NCBI RefSeq assembly: GCF_033568475.1
Contig: NW_027331831.1
Location: forward strand, 3,844,001-3,908,000
From: Henckelia pumila
Taxonomy: Eukaryota; Streptophyta; Magnoliopsida; Lamiales; Gesneriaceae
Length of the DNA stretch: 64,000 nt
Direction: 5' to 3'
Shown here: positions 33,356 to 43,755 of the stretch, one piece after another
Layout: each line of letters begins with the position of its first letter
Numbering within the stretch: position 1 is the first letter of the stretch
Position numbers and translations under genes: made by a program
Notes under the pieces: model-generated
What the model was told of the DNA's origin: nothing
Database searches by the model: none
Seen by the model: only the letters and a program-made list of their open reading frames with translations

Positions 33356-33832
33356 GGTTAATGAGATCCTAATTCCAATCATATGGATAATACCCAAATC
33401 ATTCATCTAAGGATCTACATCTTAACACACATGCATAACTAATATTATAGGGTTGACATGACAAATCATGGGTTGTGAAATAAGTTAGTTCAACTCACCA
33501 GGGTATTACCCATTACGGGTAATGCTACGTGTACACAGAGTCTTACACGTTGGGTTACACATGAGACTTAAAATTACATGATTATTCTTGCACTTTATTT
33601 GGAAAAAATCTTTCAAAAATACATGTAGGATAATCATGTAATTTTAAGTCTCATGTATAATCCAACATGTAAGACTCTGTGTACACGCAACATTACTCAT
33701 TACCCTAATAAGAGATCTAACAACCCATGAGTTGTTACGTCAACCCTATAATATTAATTATGCATATGCGTTGAGATATGGACCCTGGATAAATGATTTG
33801 GGTATTACCTATATAATAGGATCTCATTAACC
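33356..33832. mobile_element. Foldback element with an inner palindrome
   Basis: The 477-bp segment starts GGTTAATGAGATCCTA and ends with the complement AGGATCTCATTAACC. Outer arms pair over about 150 bp (with TAATACCCAAATCATT and CTAATATTATAGGGTTGAC words). A second palindrome at about 33517-33706 begins GGGTAATGCTACGTGTACAC and ends GTACACGCAACATTACTC plus ATTACCC. ATG flanks both ends and may be a 3-bp target duplication. Confidence 0.75.
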
Positions 33833-33925
33833 ATGTATATGCTTTCATACACATTGAGTAATATGGAGATGCAAATTATATCAGATAGTGTGTGGATTTA
33901 CAGCAGTTACCAAACATGCTAATTA

Positions 33926-34381
33926 AGATTAGATGTTGATGTGGGTTTTGATGCATATGGTAATCGGTTTAGTGTTGGGGTTGTGGTAAGAGATTTTCAA
34001 GGTTTAGTATGAGGGCCAGCAGTTCGTTTTTGTATGGATTTTTTACTTCGTTGCGATTTTAAGGATGTATGCATTTATTCTGATTCAACACAAGTGATAC
34101 AAACCATCAATGAGCCGGAGGAAGATTTGGGCCCCTACCGATGCAACCGCGAAGGCTATACAAGATACATTGAAATCTGATTGATTTGTATCACTTCAAC
34201 ATATGCGACGATCAGCGAATGAAGTGACGCATCTTTTGGCCCGATCGAAAGGCAATATATGGATTAATATAGATATATATTCTTAGGTGGCTTCAAAACT
34301 GTGTAACTAAGGATATTGTATCTTAGTTTAATGGAAGATTTTATTTTGAAAAAAAATAATAATAATAATAAATAAATAAAC
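33926..34381 (+). pseudogene. 5'-truncated LINE fragment with RNase H-like domain
   Basis: Broken plus-strand frames read LDVDVGFDAYGNRFSVGVVV, then VCIYSDSTQVIQTIN and LQHMRRSANEVTHLLARSKG. These are the order and style of the RNase H domain found at the end of plant L1-type LINEs. Stops and frame changes are frequent. It ends in A-rich (AAT)n/(AAAT)n near 34381, like a LINE tail. Only the 3' end is present. Confidence 0.65.
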
Positions 34382-34459
34382 AAGACACATTGTGCACATA
34401 TATATATACATGCACACGCGTGCATGTTCTTGAAAATACGAACATATATAAACATCAGA

Positions 34460-34552
34460 CACATACATACATATATACATATACACACACATATACATAC
34501 ATATACATATACACACACATATACATACATATACACACACACAGAAATATAT

Positions 34553-34590
<38 letters not shown>
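34460..34590 (+). repeat. CA/TA/CATA microsatellite
   Basis: Alternating ACATACATAT and ACACACATATACAT blocks ending in (TA)n. The Tyr/Ile/His-rich frames on both strands come from it. Confidence 0.95.
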
Positions 34591-34592
<2 letters not shown>

Positions 34593-34897
34593 GTCGATCG
34601 AGTTCCATAGTGGGGAAACCATTAATATAAAAACTCATAGGCTAATGTCTCAAATCTGACCAAACATATTAATCAAAGACAAAATCAATACAAATGTTAG
34701 GTCTTGTGTGACCATGTCACAATAATAAACTTTACCATCCTTATAAAGGACAAACAACATGTAAATTAATAATGTATATATCATTGTCAAAAAAAAAAAT
34801 GTATATATCAATGTCCGTAGCCAATATTTCGCCATATGGATTTCTTCGTTTCCAATACTTCATCCTCCAATCTCAGCCGTCCATTTTGCTTTTAAAC

Positions 34898-34910
34898 CTC
34901 TATATATACC
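34898..34910 (+). promoter_or_regulatory. Likely TATA box of the NPF7.3-like gene
   Basis: CTCTATATATACC lies about 70 bp before the proposed ATG at 34977, giving a short leader. It is a prediction from position and sequence only. Confidence 0.5.
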
Positions 34911-34976
34911 CCTCCAAAGGCTCCCACTTAATTTCAGCTTGCAGCCTTGTTATATATTCCCACAACTCCTCATCAA

Positions 34977-37900
34977 ATGGCATCGTCCTTAGAAGTATTA
35001 TCCAAGGAGGTTATAGTCCATTCCCATTACTACTAATTATTTACATTTTGTCCTTCATTTTCAAAATAGCTAGCTAGCTCGCTTAGCAAATTCTTGTACT
35101 CGATCGATCTTTCTATATATATATTCACTTGGAAATATCGAGTGAGTGACTGAATGAATGAATAAATAAAAATTGTTTTTTTCTTCGATACATAGGTTCA
35201 TTTGAAGGGGGAGGAAGAAAGGTTTACCGGGGATGGAAGTGTGGATTTGCATGGGAAGCCAGCAACAAGAGATAAAACTGGAAAATGGGTTGCGGGAACT
35301 ATAATTCTTCGTAAGTCCTTGGTTAATTTACGTGAATATTTTTCAAAAATATATTACACCCACAATTAATACTGATCAGTGTATGTATTTCACATTTCCA
35401 ATATTTTATTTTTGCGTTTTTTTTTGTGGTAGATATGTACAAGTAACTATTAAAGAATTAGCACATGAAATTTATAAAATTATTTAGTCATTTAATTAGC
35501 TAGTGGCCGGAGATGCTTGAGTTCGGTTTTTTTCCTCGTTTCTTTTAAGCAAGTTCGGGAGGGGTCAAATTAGTATCCAATTGTTGGTCTGTTTTATGAA
35601 TTATGCGCCGCCTTTTATGTGATAATACACCATAAACTCTAAAATGATACGAACCACTAAAATAAGATATATATACGATCACTACTATTATATTATATAT
35701 TATAGTCATCTTAGTATATTTTTATTTTCGTTAATAATAATAGTAGTAGTAGTAGTAGTAGTAGTAGTAAGGTATTATTGTATTATGTATATTAATGCAA
35801 TGAATACCATGCATGAATACTCTTTTATGGTACCTACACACGCACATATGAATACTCTTCCCGACGTGTTGCTATCTGAGAACATTTTGATTTGGTAGAA
35901 GAAAGAAAATAAAATAAAAGAAACAAAAGAAGAGAAGAGAAAAGAAAAGAAAAGACTTTACAATTTTGAAATATTAATAAATTTTTCAATATTCTTTTTG
36001 GTTGCTTCGCATTTGCATAGATTTTACACATATATATATATATATTGAAGAGACTCAAACCATACTCTTTTAAAAGCATAGATTATAGACACATATATAT
36101 ATAGGCAAGAGTAGTATAGTGGGGGAGAATTAAAATATACTTTAAAACTTTAATCACATAACTTGGATGAGAAATAGTTGAAAATGTATATGACCAAGCA
36201 AGGGTCCCATTCAAGTTTCATTAGTACTGATTCTATTTTTTTGTAAATAAGACTATTCATTAGCTTTCTCTGTCGGCCAATTAAATTAATTAGAGCTCAA
36301 AGATTAAATGTGACGAATTCAATAGTTAAACTTTAATTTTATATATATATCTTTACTCAAATATATATGAAGTAGAATATATCTTGTTCAATGGTGCAGT
36401 GAATCAAGGTTTGGCTACTCTTGCATTCTTCGGAGTTGGAGTGAACTTGGTGTTATTCCTGACTAGGGTTTTGCAACAAGACAACGCCGATGCAGCCAAC
36501 AGCGTCAGCAAATGGACCGGAACTGTGTATATATTCTCCCTCGTCGGCGCCTTCCTCAGCGACTCTTACTGGGGACGATACAAAACTTGTGCCATTTTTC
36601 AGATCATCTTTGTCCTTGTAAGTATACGTTAGAATCAAGTGGACTCTACGTGGGATCCACATGATCCATCGCTCTGCAGTGCACACGACAAGCAAGGATG
36701 AGACTATGCTGCACCCAGAGTTCTTCTCCAGGTGCAGCACAGCCGTTGGATCAAGAGCTCAAACATGAAATCATGTGGGAGCTCCCATGATCCAACGGCT
36801 AAGCTCCACCAGGTGTAGCATAATCTCACCCCAACAAGCAAGCTGTAGAGTATTGTTTTTTTTTTAATTTTTAATTTTTTTTGTTCTATTAGGAATATGC
36901 ATGGTTTTGAAGCCACTTGACCATATGATTAAAGAGGAAAAAAAATTATAAAGAATATTTTTATTGTTACAAAAAAATCTCAACACAAAAAATGATAATA
37001 TAAATAGATTAAATTATTTTTGTCACTTAGTATAAATGTCAAATTTGTTGAATCCAAGAATCTAACAACATGATGGTGTGTATATGGTTTGTAGGGGCTG
37101 GCGTTGCTCTCACTATCAACACAAATTTTCTTGCTCAAACCCCATGGCTGCGGAGGTGAGTCGAGTAAGTGCGAATCCCATTCGAGCTGGCAGATCAGTC
37201 TCTTCTACATCTCCATCTACATGGTTGCACTGGGGAATGGAGGCTACCAGCCTAACATCGCCACGTTCGGGGCCGATCAGTTCGACGAAGAGCACCCGAA
37301 AGAAGGGCACTCGAAAGTGGCCTTTTTCAGCTACTTCTATCTGGCATTGAACATCGGATCCCTCTTCTCCAATACCATTTTGAGCTACTTTGAGGATGAA
37401 GGGATGTGGGCACTTGGATTATGGGCTTCTACCGCGTCGGCTTTCGCAGCTCTAGTACTCTTTGTTGCTGGTACCAAGAGATATCGGCATTTTAAGCCCA
37501 GTGGCAATCCCCTGTCTCGGTTTTGCCAGGTTTTCGCCGCGGCTGCAAAGAAATTCTCTCTCAGTTTCTCTCCCGGCGAGGATGATCTATGCGAGGGCGA
37601 CGCGAAAGAGAACTCCAACTCAGGTGCTAGGAAAATGCTCCACACTCATGGTTTCAAGTGAGTATAATGTACATTTGATACGAAAAACTATTCATATTAA
37701 TGAAAACATTTATAATCATTGCCCTGTTTCACAAAGCTAACACAAACTTCACTGAATAATGCAGATTTCTGGACCGAGCGGCGTACATTACCTCGCGAGA
37801 TTTGGAGCACATGAAGGAGAATGCGCGCAACCCTTGGCGCCTATGTCCTGTTTCTCAAGTTGAAGAAGTGAAGTGCATACTGAGACTCATCCCCATTTGG

Positions 37901-38629
37901 CTCTGCACCATAATCTACTCGGTCGTCTTCACACAAATGGCTTCGCTCTTCGTCGAACAAGGCGATGCAATGAACACCGAGATCTCAAGCTTCCGGATCC
38001 CGCCAGCAAGCATGTCCAGCTTCGACATCCTAAGCGTAGCCTTCTTCATCTTCCTGTACAGAAGAGTGATCGACCCAATCGTATACAGGGTCCGTGGAAA
38101 GAGCCTCACTGAGCTTCAGAGGATGGGGATAGGCCTGGTTATAGCGATCTCGGCCATGGTCTCCGCTGGCATCGTCGAGTGCTATAGGCTCAAGTACGCT
38201 AGAAAGGACTGCAGACACTGTCAAGGGTCGAGTTCCTTGAGCATCTTCTGGCAGGTCCCTCAGTACGCGCTCATCGGTGCATCGGAGGTGTTCATGTACG
38301 TAGGGCAGCTGGAGTTTTTCAACGCACAGGCGCCCGATGGGCTCAAGAGCTTCGGGAGCGCCTTGTGCATGACCTCCATATCATTGGGGAACTATGTAAG
38401 CAGTTTGCTTGTCTCTATCGTGATCAAGATCTCGTCCGAGGATAACATGCCCGGATGGATACCGGGGAACCTTAACAAGGGTCATCTAGACCGGTTCTAC
38501 TTCCTTCTAGCCGGCCTAACGGCCGTCGATCTGATCATGTACATCGTGTGTGCCAAGTGGTACCAGAATGTGAAACATGAAGACAAGTCTGATCAAGAAG
38601 ACGATGAGGCCGACGATTTCGAAGTTTAA
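34977..38629 (+). CDS. NPF7.3: NRT1/PTR family transporter, NPF7.3 (NRT1.5) type
   Basis: Five exons: 34977-35009, 35196-35310, 36400-36617, 37095-37657 and 37765-38629. All have GT-AG borders and phases that fit, 597 residues. The first exon (MASSLEVLSKE) is short. It was chosen because a TAG stands directly before exon 2 and the splice restores a typical NPF7 N-terminus. Recognised stretches include GDGSVDLHGKP, NQGLATLAFFGVGVNL, SKWTGTVYIFSLVGAFLSD, ALGNGGYQPNIATFGADQFD, FFSYFYLALN and the C-terminal MPGWIPGNLNKGHLDRFYF. Twelve membrane segments with a large central loop (about 220-330) are expected. The family loads nitrate and potassium into root xylem at the plasma membrane (established for Arabidopsis NRT1.5). 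The ExxER proton-coupling motif of most NPFs is absent from helix 1. A Mutator-type MITE sits in intron 3. Confidence 0.95.
35739..35769 (+). repeat. (TAG)n microsatellite in NPF intron 2
   Basis: About ten TAG units lie within the 1.1-kb intron 2, which otherwise holds only AT-rich DNA. Confidence 0.9.
36697..36833. mobile_element. Mutator-type MITE in intron 3 of the NPF gene
   Basis: Inverted ends GATGAGACTATGCTGCACC and, on the other strand, GGTGAGATTATGCTACACC. Flanked by a perfect 9-bp duplication ACAAGCAAG (36688-36696 and 36834-36842), the size typical of Mutator-like transposases. 137 bp, no coding capacity. Same family as 42513-42680. Confidence 0.88.
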
Positions 38630-39381
38630 TGACTTGGAACCACGTACACTTGGCTGAACATGATCATATGCAATAAAGATAGATTACTGACCTTAGTTCA
38701 AGAGAGTGTTCTGTCCTGGTACTGTATCAGAGGGAATTGATCGAAATGAATCTTCGGAATTTAATCCAAATGAATTCGAGGTTGAGAGAATTATCTATTC
38801 GAATTTGAATAGAAGTGTAACCGATAATATATATATTTAAGGGTTGGATTTTTTTATGTCCAAACATTCTTGAAGCCTGCTCTAAAAGAGAATTTTAAAT
38901 TTGTCCAACTTTCTATTTCACAAACGATCTCAACGACCCTCATTAAACGAGCTCAAACGAGCTTTTATTTCCATCCCTACCTCCAAACAACTTCATGTAT
39001 AACAGTAAATAATTTGTAATGAACTGCAAAATTGTAATCACATCTGATGAATCAATTCATTTTACAATGTCGAACTACAATAAACAATAATAATAACAAC
39101 AACAATATTGATGAATGATGAAAAATCTGCATATCAAATGCTAGGTGCAAATCGTAAGAGTGTACGTGTATATTTCCTACGCTCAAAGAACAACCAAGGA
39201 CGAACAGAACAATAACGAAAGTGTACGTATATTTTCATACAAGGATAGTCGAAGGATTTCTTCATGATCTGAAGCAGCACCTTCGCCCACCGTAATCGCG
39301 TAGTATTTATTGTTTCGCAGCAAACTATTGAACAAAACTCTCGAATCTTTATTCAGCAAGATTACCACCATTTCAAGTCCA
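38630..39381. other. Intergenic region between two convergent genes
   Basis: Contains the 3' untranslated ends of the NPF gene (plus) and the glycerol-3-phosphate transporter (minus). A remnant of the hAT MITE is at 38930-38980. The frame at 39183-39395 has no recognised content. Confidence 0.6.
38930..38980. mobile_element. Remnant of the GAGC-rich hAT MITE
   Basis: CCCTCATTAAACGAGCTC and AACGAGCTTTTATTTCCATC match the right end of the MITE at 22049-22590, with an internal deletion. Only about 50 bp are left. Confidence 0.75.
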
Positions 39382-41622
39382 TCATCCTTGGTCATTCAAA
39401 AGGGGGCTGGATGCAGGCCCTGCAACAAACAATAACAAAAACAATTTGAGACAAAGCAATGGATTTTTCGCGACGACACAAGATAGAAGCAAAAATCTAC
39501 CTGTGCGAATTTTATGTCTCCCGTCTAGCCGTTTGTTTAATTTTTCTCTTAATTCGATCAGTACTAGATGAGATAAAAGCAGACCGGCAGCAAAGGCACC
39601 GATTATGAGCATCAAGAAAACTGCATCCCATCCATTGGATGAAAGAAATCCGGTCAAAAGAGGGCCTAGAGCAGCACCCAGAGAACCCGTACCATCGATG
39701 ATGGCCGTGACCGTTGCAAGTGCTCGAGAATTGCCTTTTAAAGAACTATGAGTGCCGAGATCAGCAGAGACTGCGGTTGTAATGAGTGCATAAGGCCCGT
39801 TTACAAACAGACCAACTATCATCATAAGCAAAATGTTAACTGCCCTTGATGTGCTTCCATATTTACGGTATAGAAGAATTGACGGGATCGCAGCATACAT
39901 GAAGCTGGCAGCTGTGGTAGCCCGAGCTTTTAGTTTATCAGATATATAACCAGCAAGAACTCCACCAAATATTCCTCCAACATCAAACAGAGTCGAAAGA
40001 TTTCCAGCCGTCTTCACTGACATATATTGTCCCCCAATGGCTGTAATCAACATGCCAAGAAACCGGTTAAGACTTTGACAAATAAACAACAAGAAGAATG
40101 ATAACTAGCTCAGAAGCATTCACAGATGCATTTCCAAAACAAAAAAAAAAACAGTCGAACAAAACTAATATCTGTAATCATCTACTACGGGTCATAGAAT
40201 GAGGTCCTTCGGACAAACAGAGACAAATTGAAACTATGGCTTGAATCTTTTAACAATACACAAGGCATCCTAAACAACTTATATCAAATTTATTCAATTC
40301 CGATGTCTCCAATTTTGGTCTTAGGAGACCTTCACTTGTAACTCTGTTGAAACTAGTAGTTATCAGGACAGCCTATTACAACTATTCACCAAATATATGT
40401 CTCCAAAGTTTGACTTTTTTTTTTCTTTTTTCGTAATGATAGCTTATAGCTTCGGAGATTGATTGTACATGTAGGTAGCTTCTCCCTATATATATTGGAT
40501 TCATTTTGATTAATAATGACGGAAACTGCATAGAAACGCAAACATATAATAAGGGCATAATAAGATATTCATCAAGTGAAGAGCTTTGAAAATACCAGTC
40601 TGGCTAAGGTAGAATGGCAACCAATAAAGAAACGTGTATGCAACCATCTTTGCAAAAAAGAGACACAGTGCAAATGGAATAACTCCCGGTATCGAACAAG
40701 CTTCAAGGAGTCCAACACTTTTTCTATTTCCAGAATCATTTCTGCCATTCACTTCATTGCCCTCAGCAAGCTTTCCCGATATCTGAGCTTCTTCATCTTC
40801 CGGTACCGATACAAACTCGGAAGATGGACCATTAAGTCTAGGGAATCCAACATCCTCAGGGTAAGCAGGCAAAAACAAGTATACAATTATCCCACTCATG
40901 AATATAAATGCCCCTGGAAGGATAAAAGCCCAGCCCCATCCATACTCTAGAACACCGGCAGCAAGCAAGGATCCAGCAATGTTACCAACCGAAGTATGTG
41001 CATTCCAAATACCCATTATAAGTCCTCTCTTCCTCTTCCCAAACCAGTTGCCTATAACAGCGACTACAGAAGGCCAACCTGTAGCCTGGAACAACCCCGC
41101 CAGCATTTGCATCCCCAAATAAAACCAAAATACATGGACATCAAAGAAATAACCCATCCCAAACAAAGCCACAAAAGTGCCACTCCCAATCATACCCGTG
41201 GTCAAGAACAACCGTAGGTCCAATGTGTCACCTAAATGCCCAGCCACGTACATTCCCACAGCATAACAAGAAAGAAAAGCCACATCAATCACTCCCAACT
41301 TCCACGTACCATCCTTCCCATCGAAAGGAGCCCAACCCATATTTTTCTTAACCATATCCCCATCATCACTCATCACCACCAACTCGTTCTTAACAAACAG
41401 ATTGCCAACCGGCCAAGGTCGAAAGCTGACAAAGTTACTATTAGACTCCGGATGAAGAACACTCTTAACTATGCTACTGGGCTTTCTGGAAGCATGGTAG
41501 GAAGTATAAGCTATGAAAGTAACAATCAAAACAGTATATCTGTACGTGCTCAGAGTCCAACCCCTCCCCCTAATGCTCCTAACAACAGAAATCCCCGGTG
41601 GGTATCCTCCCATTTCACTCAC
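39382..41622 (-). CDS. G3Pp: Glycerol-3-phosphate transporter (SLC37/G3Pp type, major facilitator superfamily)
   Basis: Three exons on the minus strand: 40596-41622, 39501-40040 and 39382-39419. GT-AG borders and matching phases give 534 residues, about the family's usual length. The N-terminus is [19 protein letters not shown]. Helix 1 is followed by [17 protein letters not shown], a signature of this family. Further matches are [43 protein letters not shown], then a charged loop (about 270-310) and the second half with [18 protein letters not shown] and [19 protein letters not shown]. Twelve membrane helices are expected. The family exchanges glycerol-3-phosphate for phosphate. Several Arabidopsis members respond to phosphate starvation (established knowledge). 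No P1BS-type element was searched for systematically. The last exon codes only 12 residues. Confidence 0.92.
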
Positions 41623-42329
41623 TCACTCAAATCGTCACAACACAAATAAACGGCCTCGAATCACCTGAAATTTTCCACAAAAAATACAGTCTTGGAAGAA
41701 AAACAATAAGCCCGTTAAACCAGCGCACGTATATTCAACGTAAAAGCAAAGCGTTACCGTGACAGGGGACCCAATTCGTAACAACACGCAGACGAAGCAA
41801 AAGCTCCCATGAATCTTGTGTCGATTATTTGCACGGTTTCAAAATTGTTCCTGGGATCCAAAGATATATGCGTGTTTCATGAGAGAGATGGGGGAGCGGA
41901 GAGAGACATGTGGCAGCACAATAGGCGACCCGAGAAGAGGCTCAACATACATTGGGATTCGCGATAGTGACTGCATTTTCACACGTCTCACCATTTATCG
42001 CAAGCCACACACGCATGTGTGTTGCGTAATATGAATCATATGATAGCGAGACCAGTCATATGTGTCCGTAATTATACCAATAATTGTGTGTTTTCAAATT
42101 ATTTATTACTATTATATATCTGCTCTTTCTAGGTGAAAACCAAAACCTAAACAAAACCCCGAAGATAACACAATAATAAGACACAAACGTGGCAGCTTAT
42201 CTCGAAACCTAGTGAAGTGACGCCAACAAATTCATTAAAATTATTATTATTATATAAATTGGATAATATAATAATGAGCATCATAAAAATATATATCATA
42301 TATCAAAACTCTAATATTTCAATTAAAAA

Positions 42330-42500
42330 ATAAAACGCAAAAACTCATGTGAGACGATTTTTTTACGGGTTAATTTTATGATAAAGATCTCTTATTCGGG
42401 TCATTCATAAAAAAATATTACTTTTTATTATAAACATGGGCAAAGTTGACAATTTCTCACGAATAAAGTTCTGTGAGACCGTCTAAAAAGAGACTACTAC
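42330..42500 (+). repeat. GTGAGAC dispersed repeat, copy 2
   Basis: Starts CATGTGAGACGATTTTTTTACG, contains GGTCATTCATAAAAAAATA and ends CTGTGAGACCGTCT. Family described at 27625. Confidence 0.7.
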
Positions 42501-42512
42501 TAATTAAAATAT

Positions 42513-42680
42513 GGGTTAGTCTATGCTACACCGAAAGTGTTTCTTCCCCTATTTCAATATCATTAGATCACGTGGAACCCATATATTTTTATGCAAATTG
42601 ACATATGTCTTGATGATCCAATGATTGATATTTGACCACATCATGGGGGAAAAGTACTCAGGTGTAGCATAGAATAATCC
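42513..42680. mobile_element. Mutator-type MITE, second copy
   Basis: Inverted ends GGGTTAGTCTATGCTACACC and GGATTATTCTATGCTACACC. Flanked by a perfect 9-bp duplication TTAAAATAT (42504-42512 and 42681-42689). 168 bp. The TATGCTACACC core is shared with the copy in the NPF intron. Confidence 0.9.
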
Positions 42681-42711
42681 TTAAAATATAATATTTATAA
42701 CTATGATTTAT

Positions 42712-43250
42712 GGATTAAAAATAGTCTCATGTCAGATGGTTTTACGGATCTTTATCTGAAATATGGGTCGATCGATTTATATTTATAACGGAAAGTAATA
42801 TTTTTGACATGAAAAATAATATTTTTTTTATGAATTAGGTCAAGTAAGATGTATGTCTCACAGAATTGACTCGTGAGATCATCTCACATAAGTTTTGTTA
42901 AAAATATAACTTATTAGGATCGAGTTTTTTTTTTTAACACAAAAACTCATGTAAAATGGTTTCACGGATCAATTTTGTTATACGAATATCGTATTTGAGT
43001 CACACATGAAAAAAATAATATTTTTTTATTATTATAAATAAGATTAGAGTAAACCTATTTCATAATAAACTTACTCTTTTTTAAATTGGTATTTCCTCCT
43101 TATAATGCATTCAGTATATATATATTAATTTATTACAATAGCAATACATTTGACATAAAAAATTATATTTTTCATGATATCGCGAACAATAAAATATATA
43201 TCTCACAAAATTGACTCTGATATCGTTTCATAAGAGTTTTTGTGTACCTG
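42712..43250 (+). repeat. GTGAGAC dispersed repeat, copies 3 and 4
   Basis: Two decayed copies lie at about 42712-42900 and 42935-43250. They share GGTTTTACGGATC/GGTTTCACGGATC, ATATTTTT and CTCACAGAATTGACTC words. All copies in the window are diverged. Confidence 0.6.
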
Positions 43251-43755
43251 CAATTATACGTGTGTTGTGTCTATGGAGTATATGTGTGGATTAATGTTTT
43301 GTATCATTCGATCACACAAACAAAAACATCTGTATTTATTGCACATATGGATAGTGATTATCCAATCATAAAAGCTATTTTAATATATCTGTCTTTCTCC
43401 TGGCCCCTCCATTAACTAATGAAGCAACTAAAAATAGCAAAATATATGTGTGTATATTTACGTGTGTGTATATATATATATGTATGTGTATATATATTAC
43501 TCTCAGCAATTTTTGAGGGGGCGTAATTCATTTTCCGCCACCCAAAATCGATTTATTTATTGATTTCTGTTCCATGCATTCTACTTGATCCTTATTTCTC
43601 GTCTCTTTGATTAGCTCTCTTGGTTTTGTGATTATTCTATCATTCATTGTTATGCTATATTTTCTTTTTTCTTTTTCTTTTTCTTTTTTTGTATCTGATC
43701 GATCTTTAATTTGCTGGGATCACTCACAATTTAATTAATTTGTTAATCTGCTACG

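Larger units (their letters stand above)
41623..43755. other. Divergent promoter region with repeat copies
   Basis: Leaders and promoters of the G3Pp gene (minus) and the VAP27 gene (plus). Between them at 42330-43250 lies a cluster of GTGAGAC-family repeats and a Mutator-type MITE. The frame at 41816-42034 has no recognised content. CT/TTTTC-rich DNA at 43600-43700 is the likely VAP27 leader. Confidence 0.6.

Noticed and set aside
34264-34659. Several overlapping frames of Tyr/Ile/Val/Cys on both strands
   Set aside because: They come from the CA/TA microsatellite.
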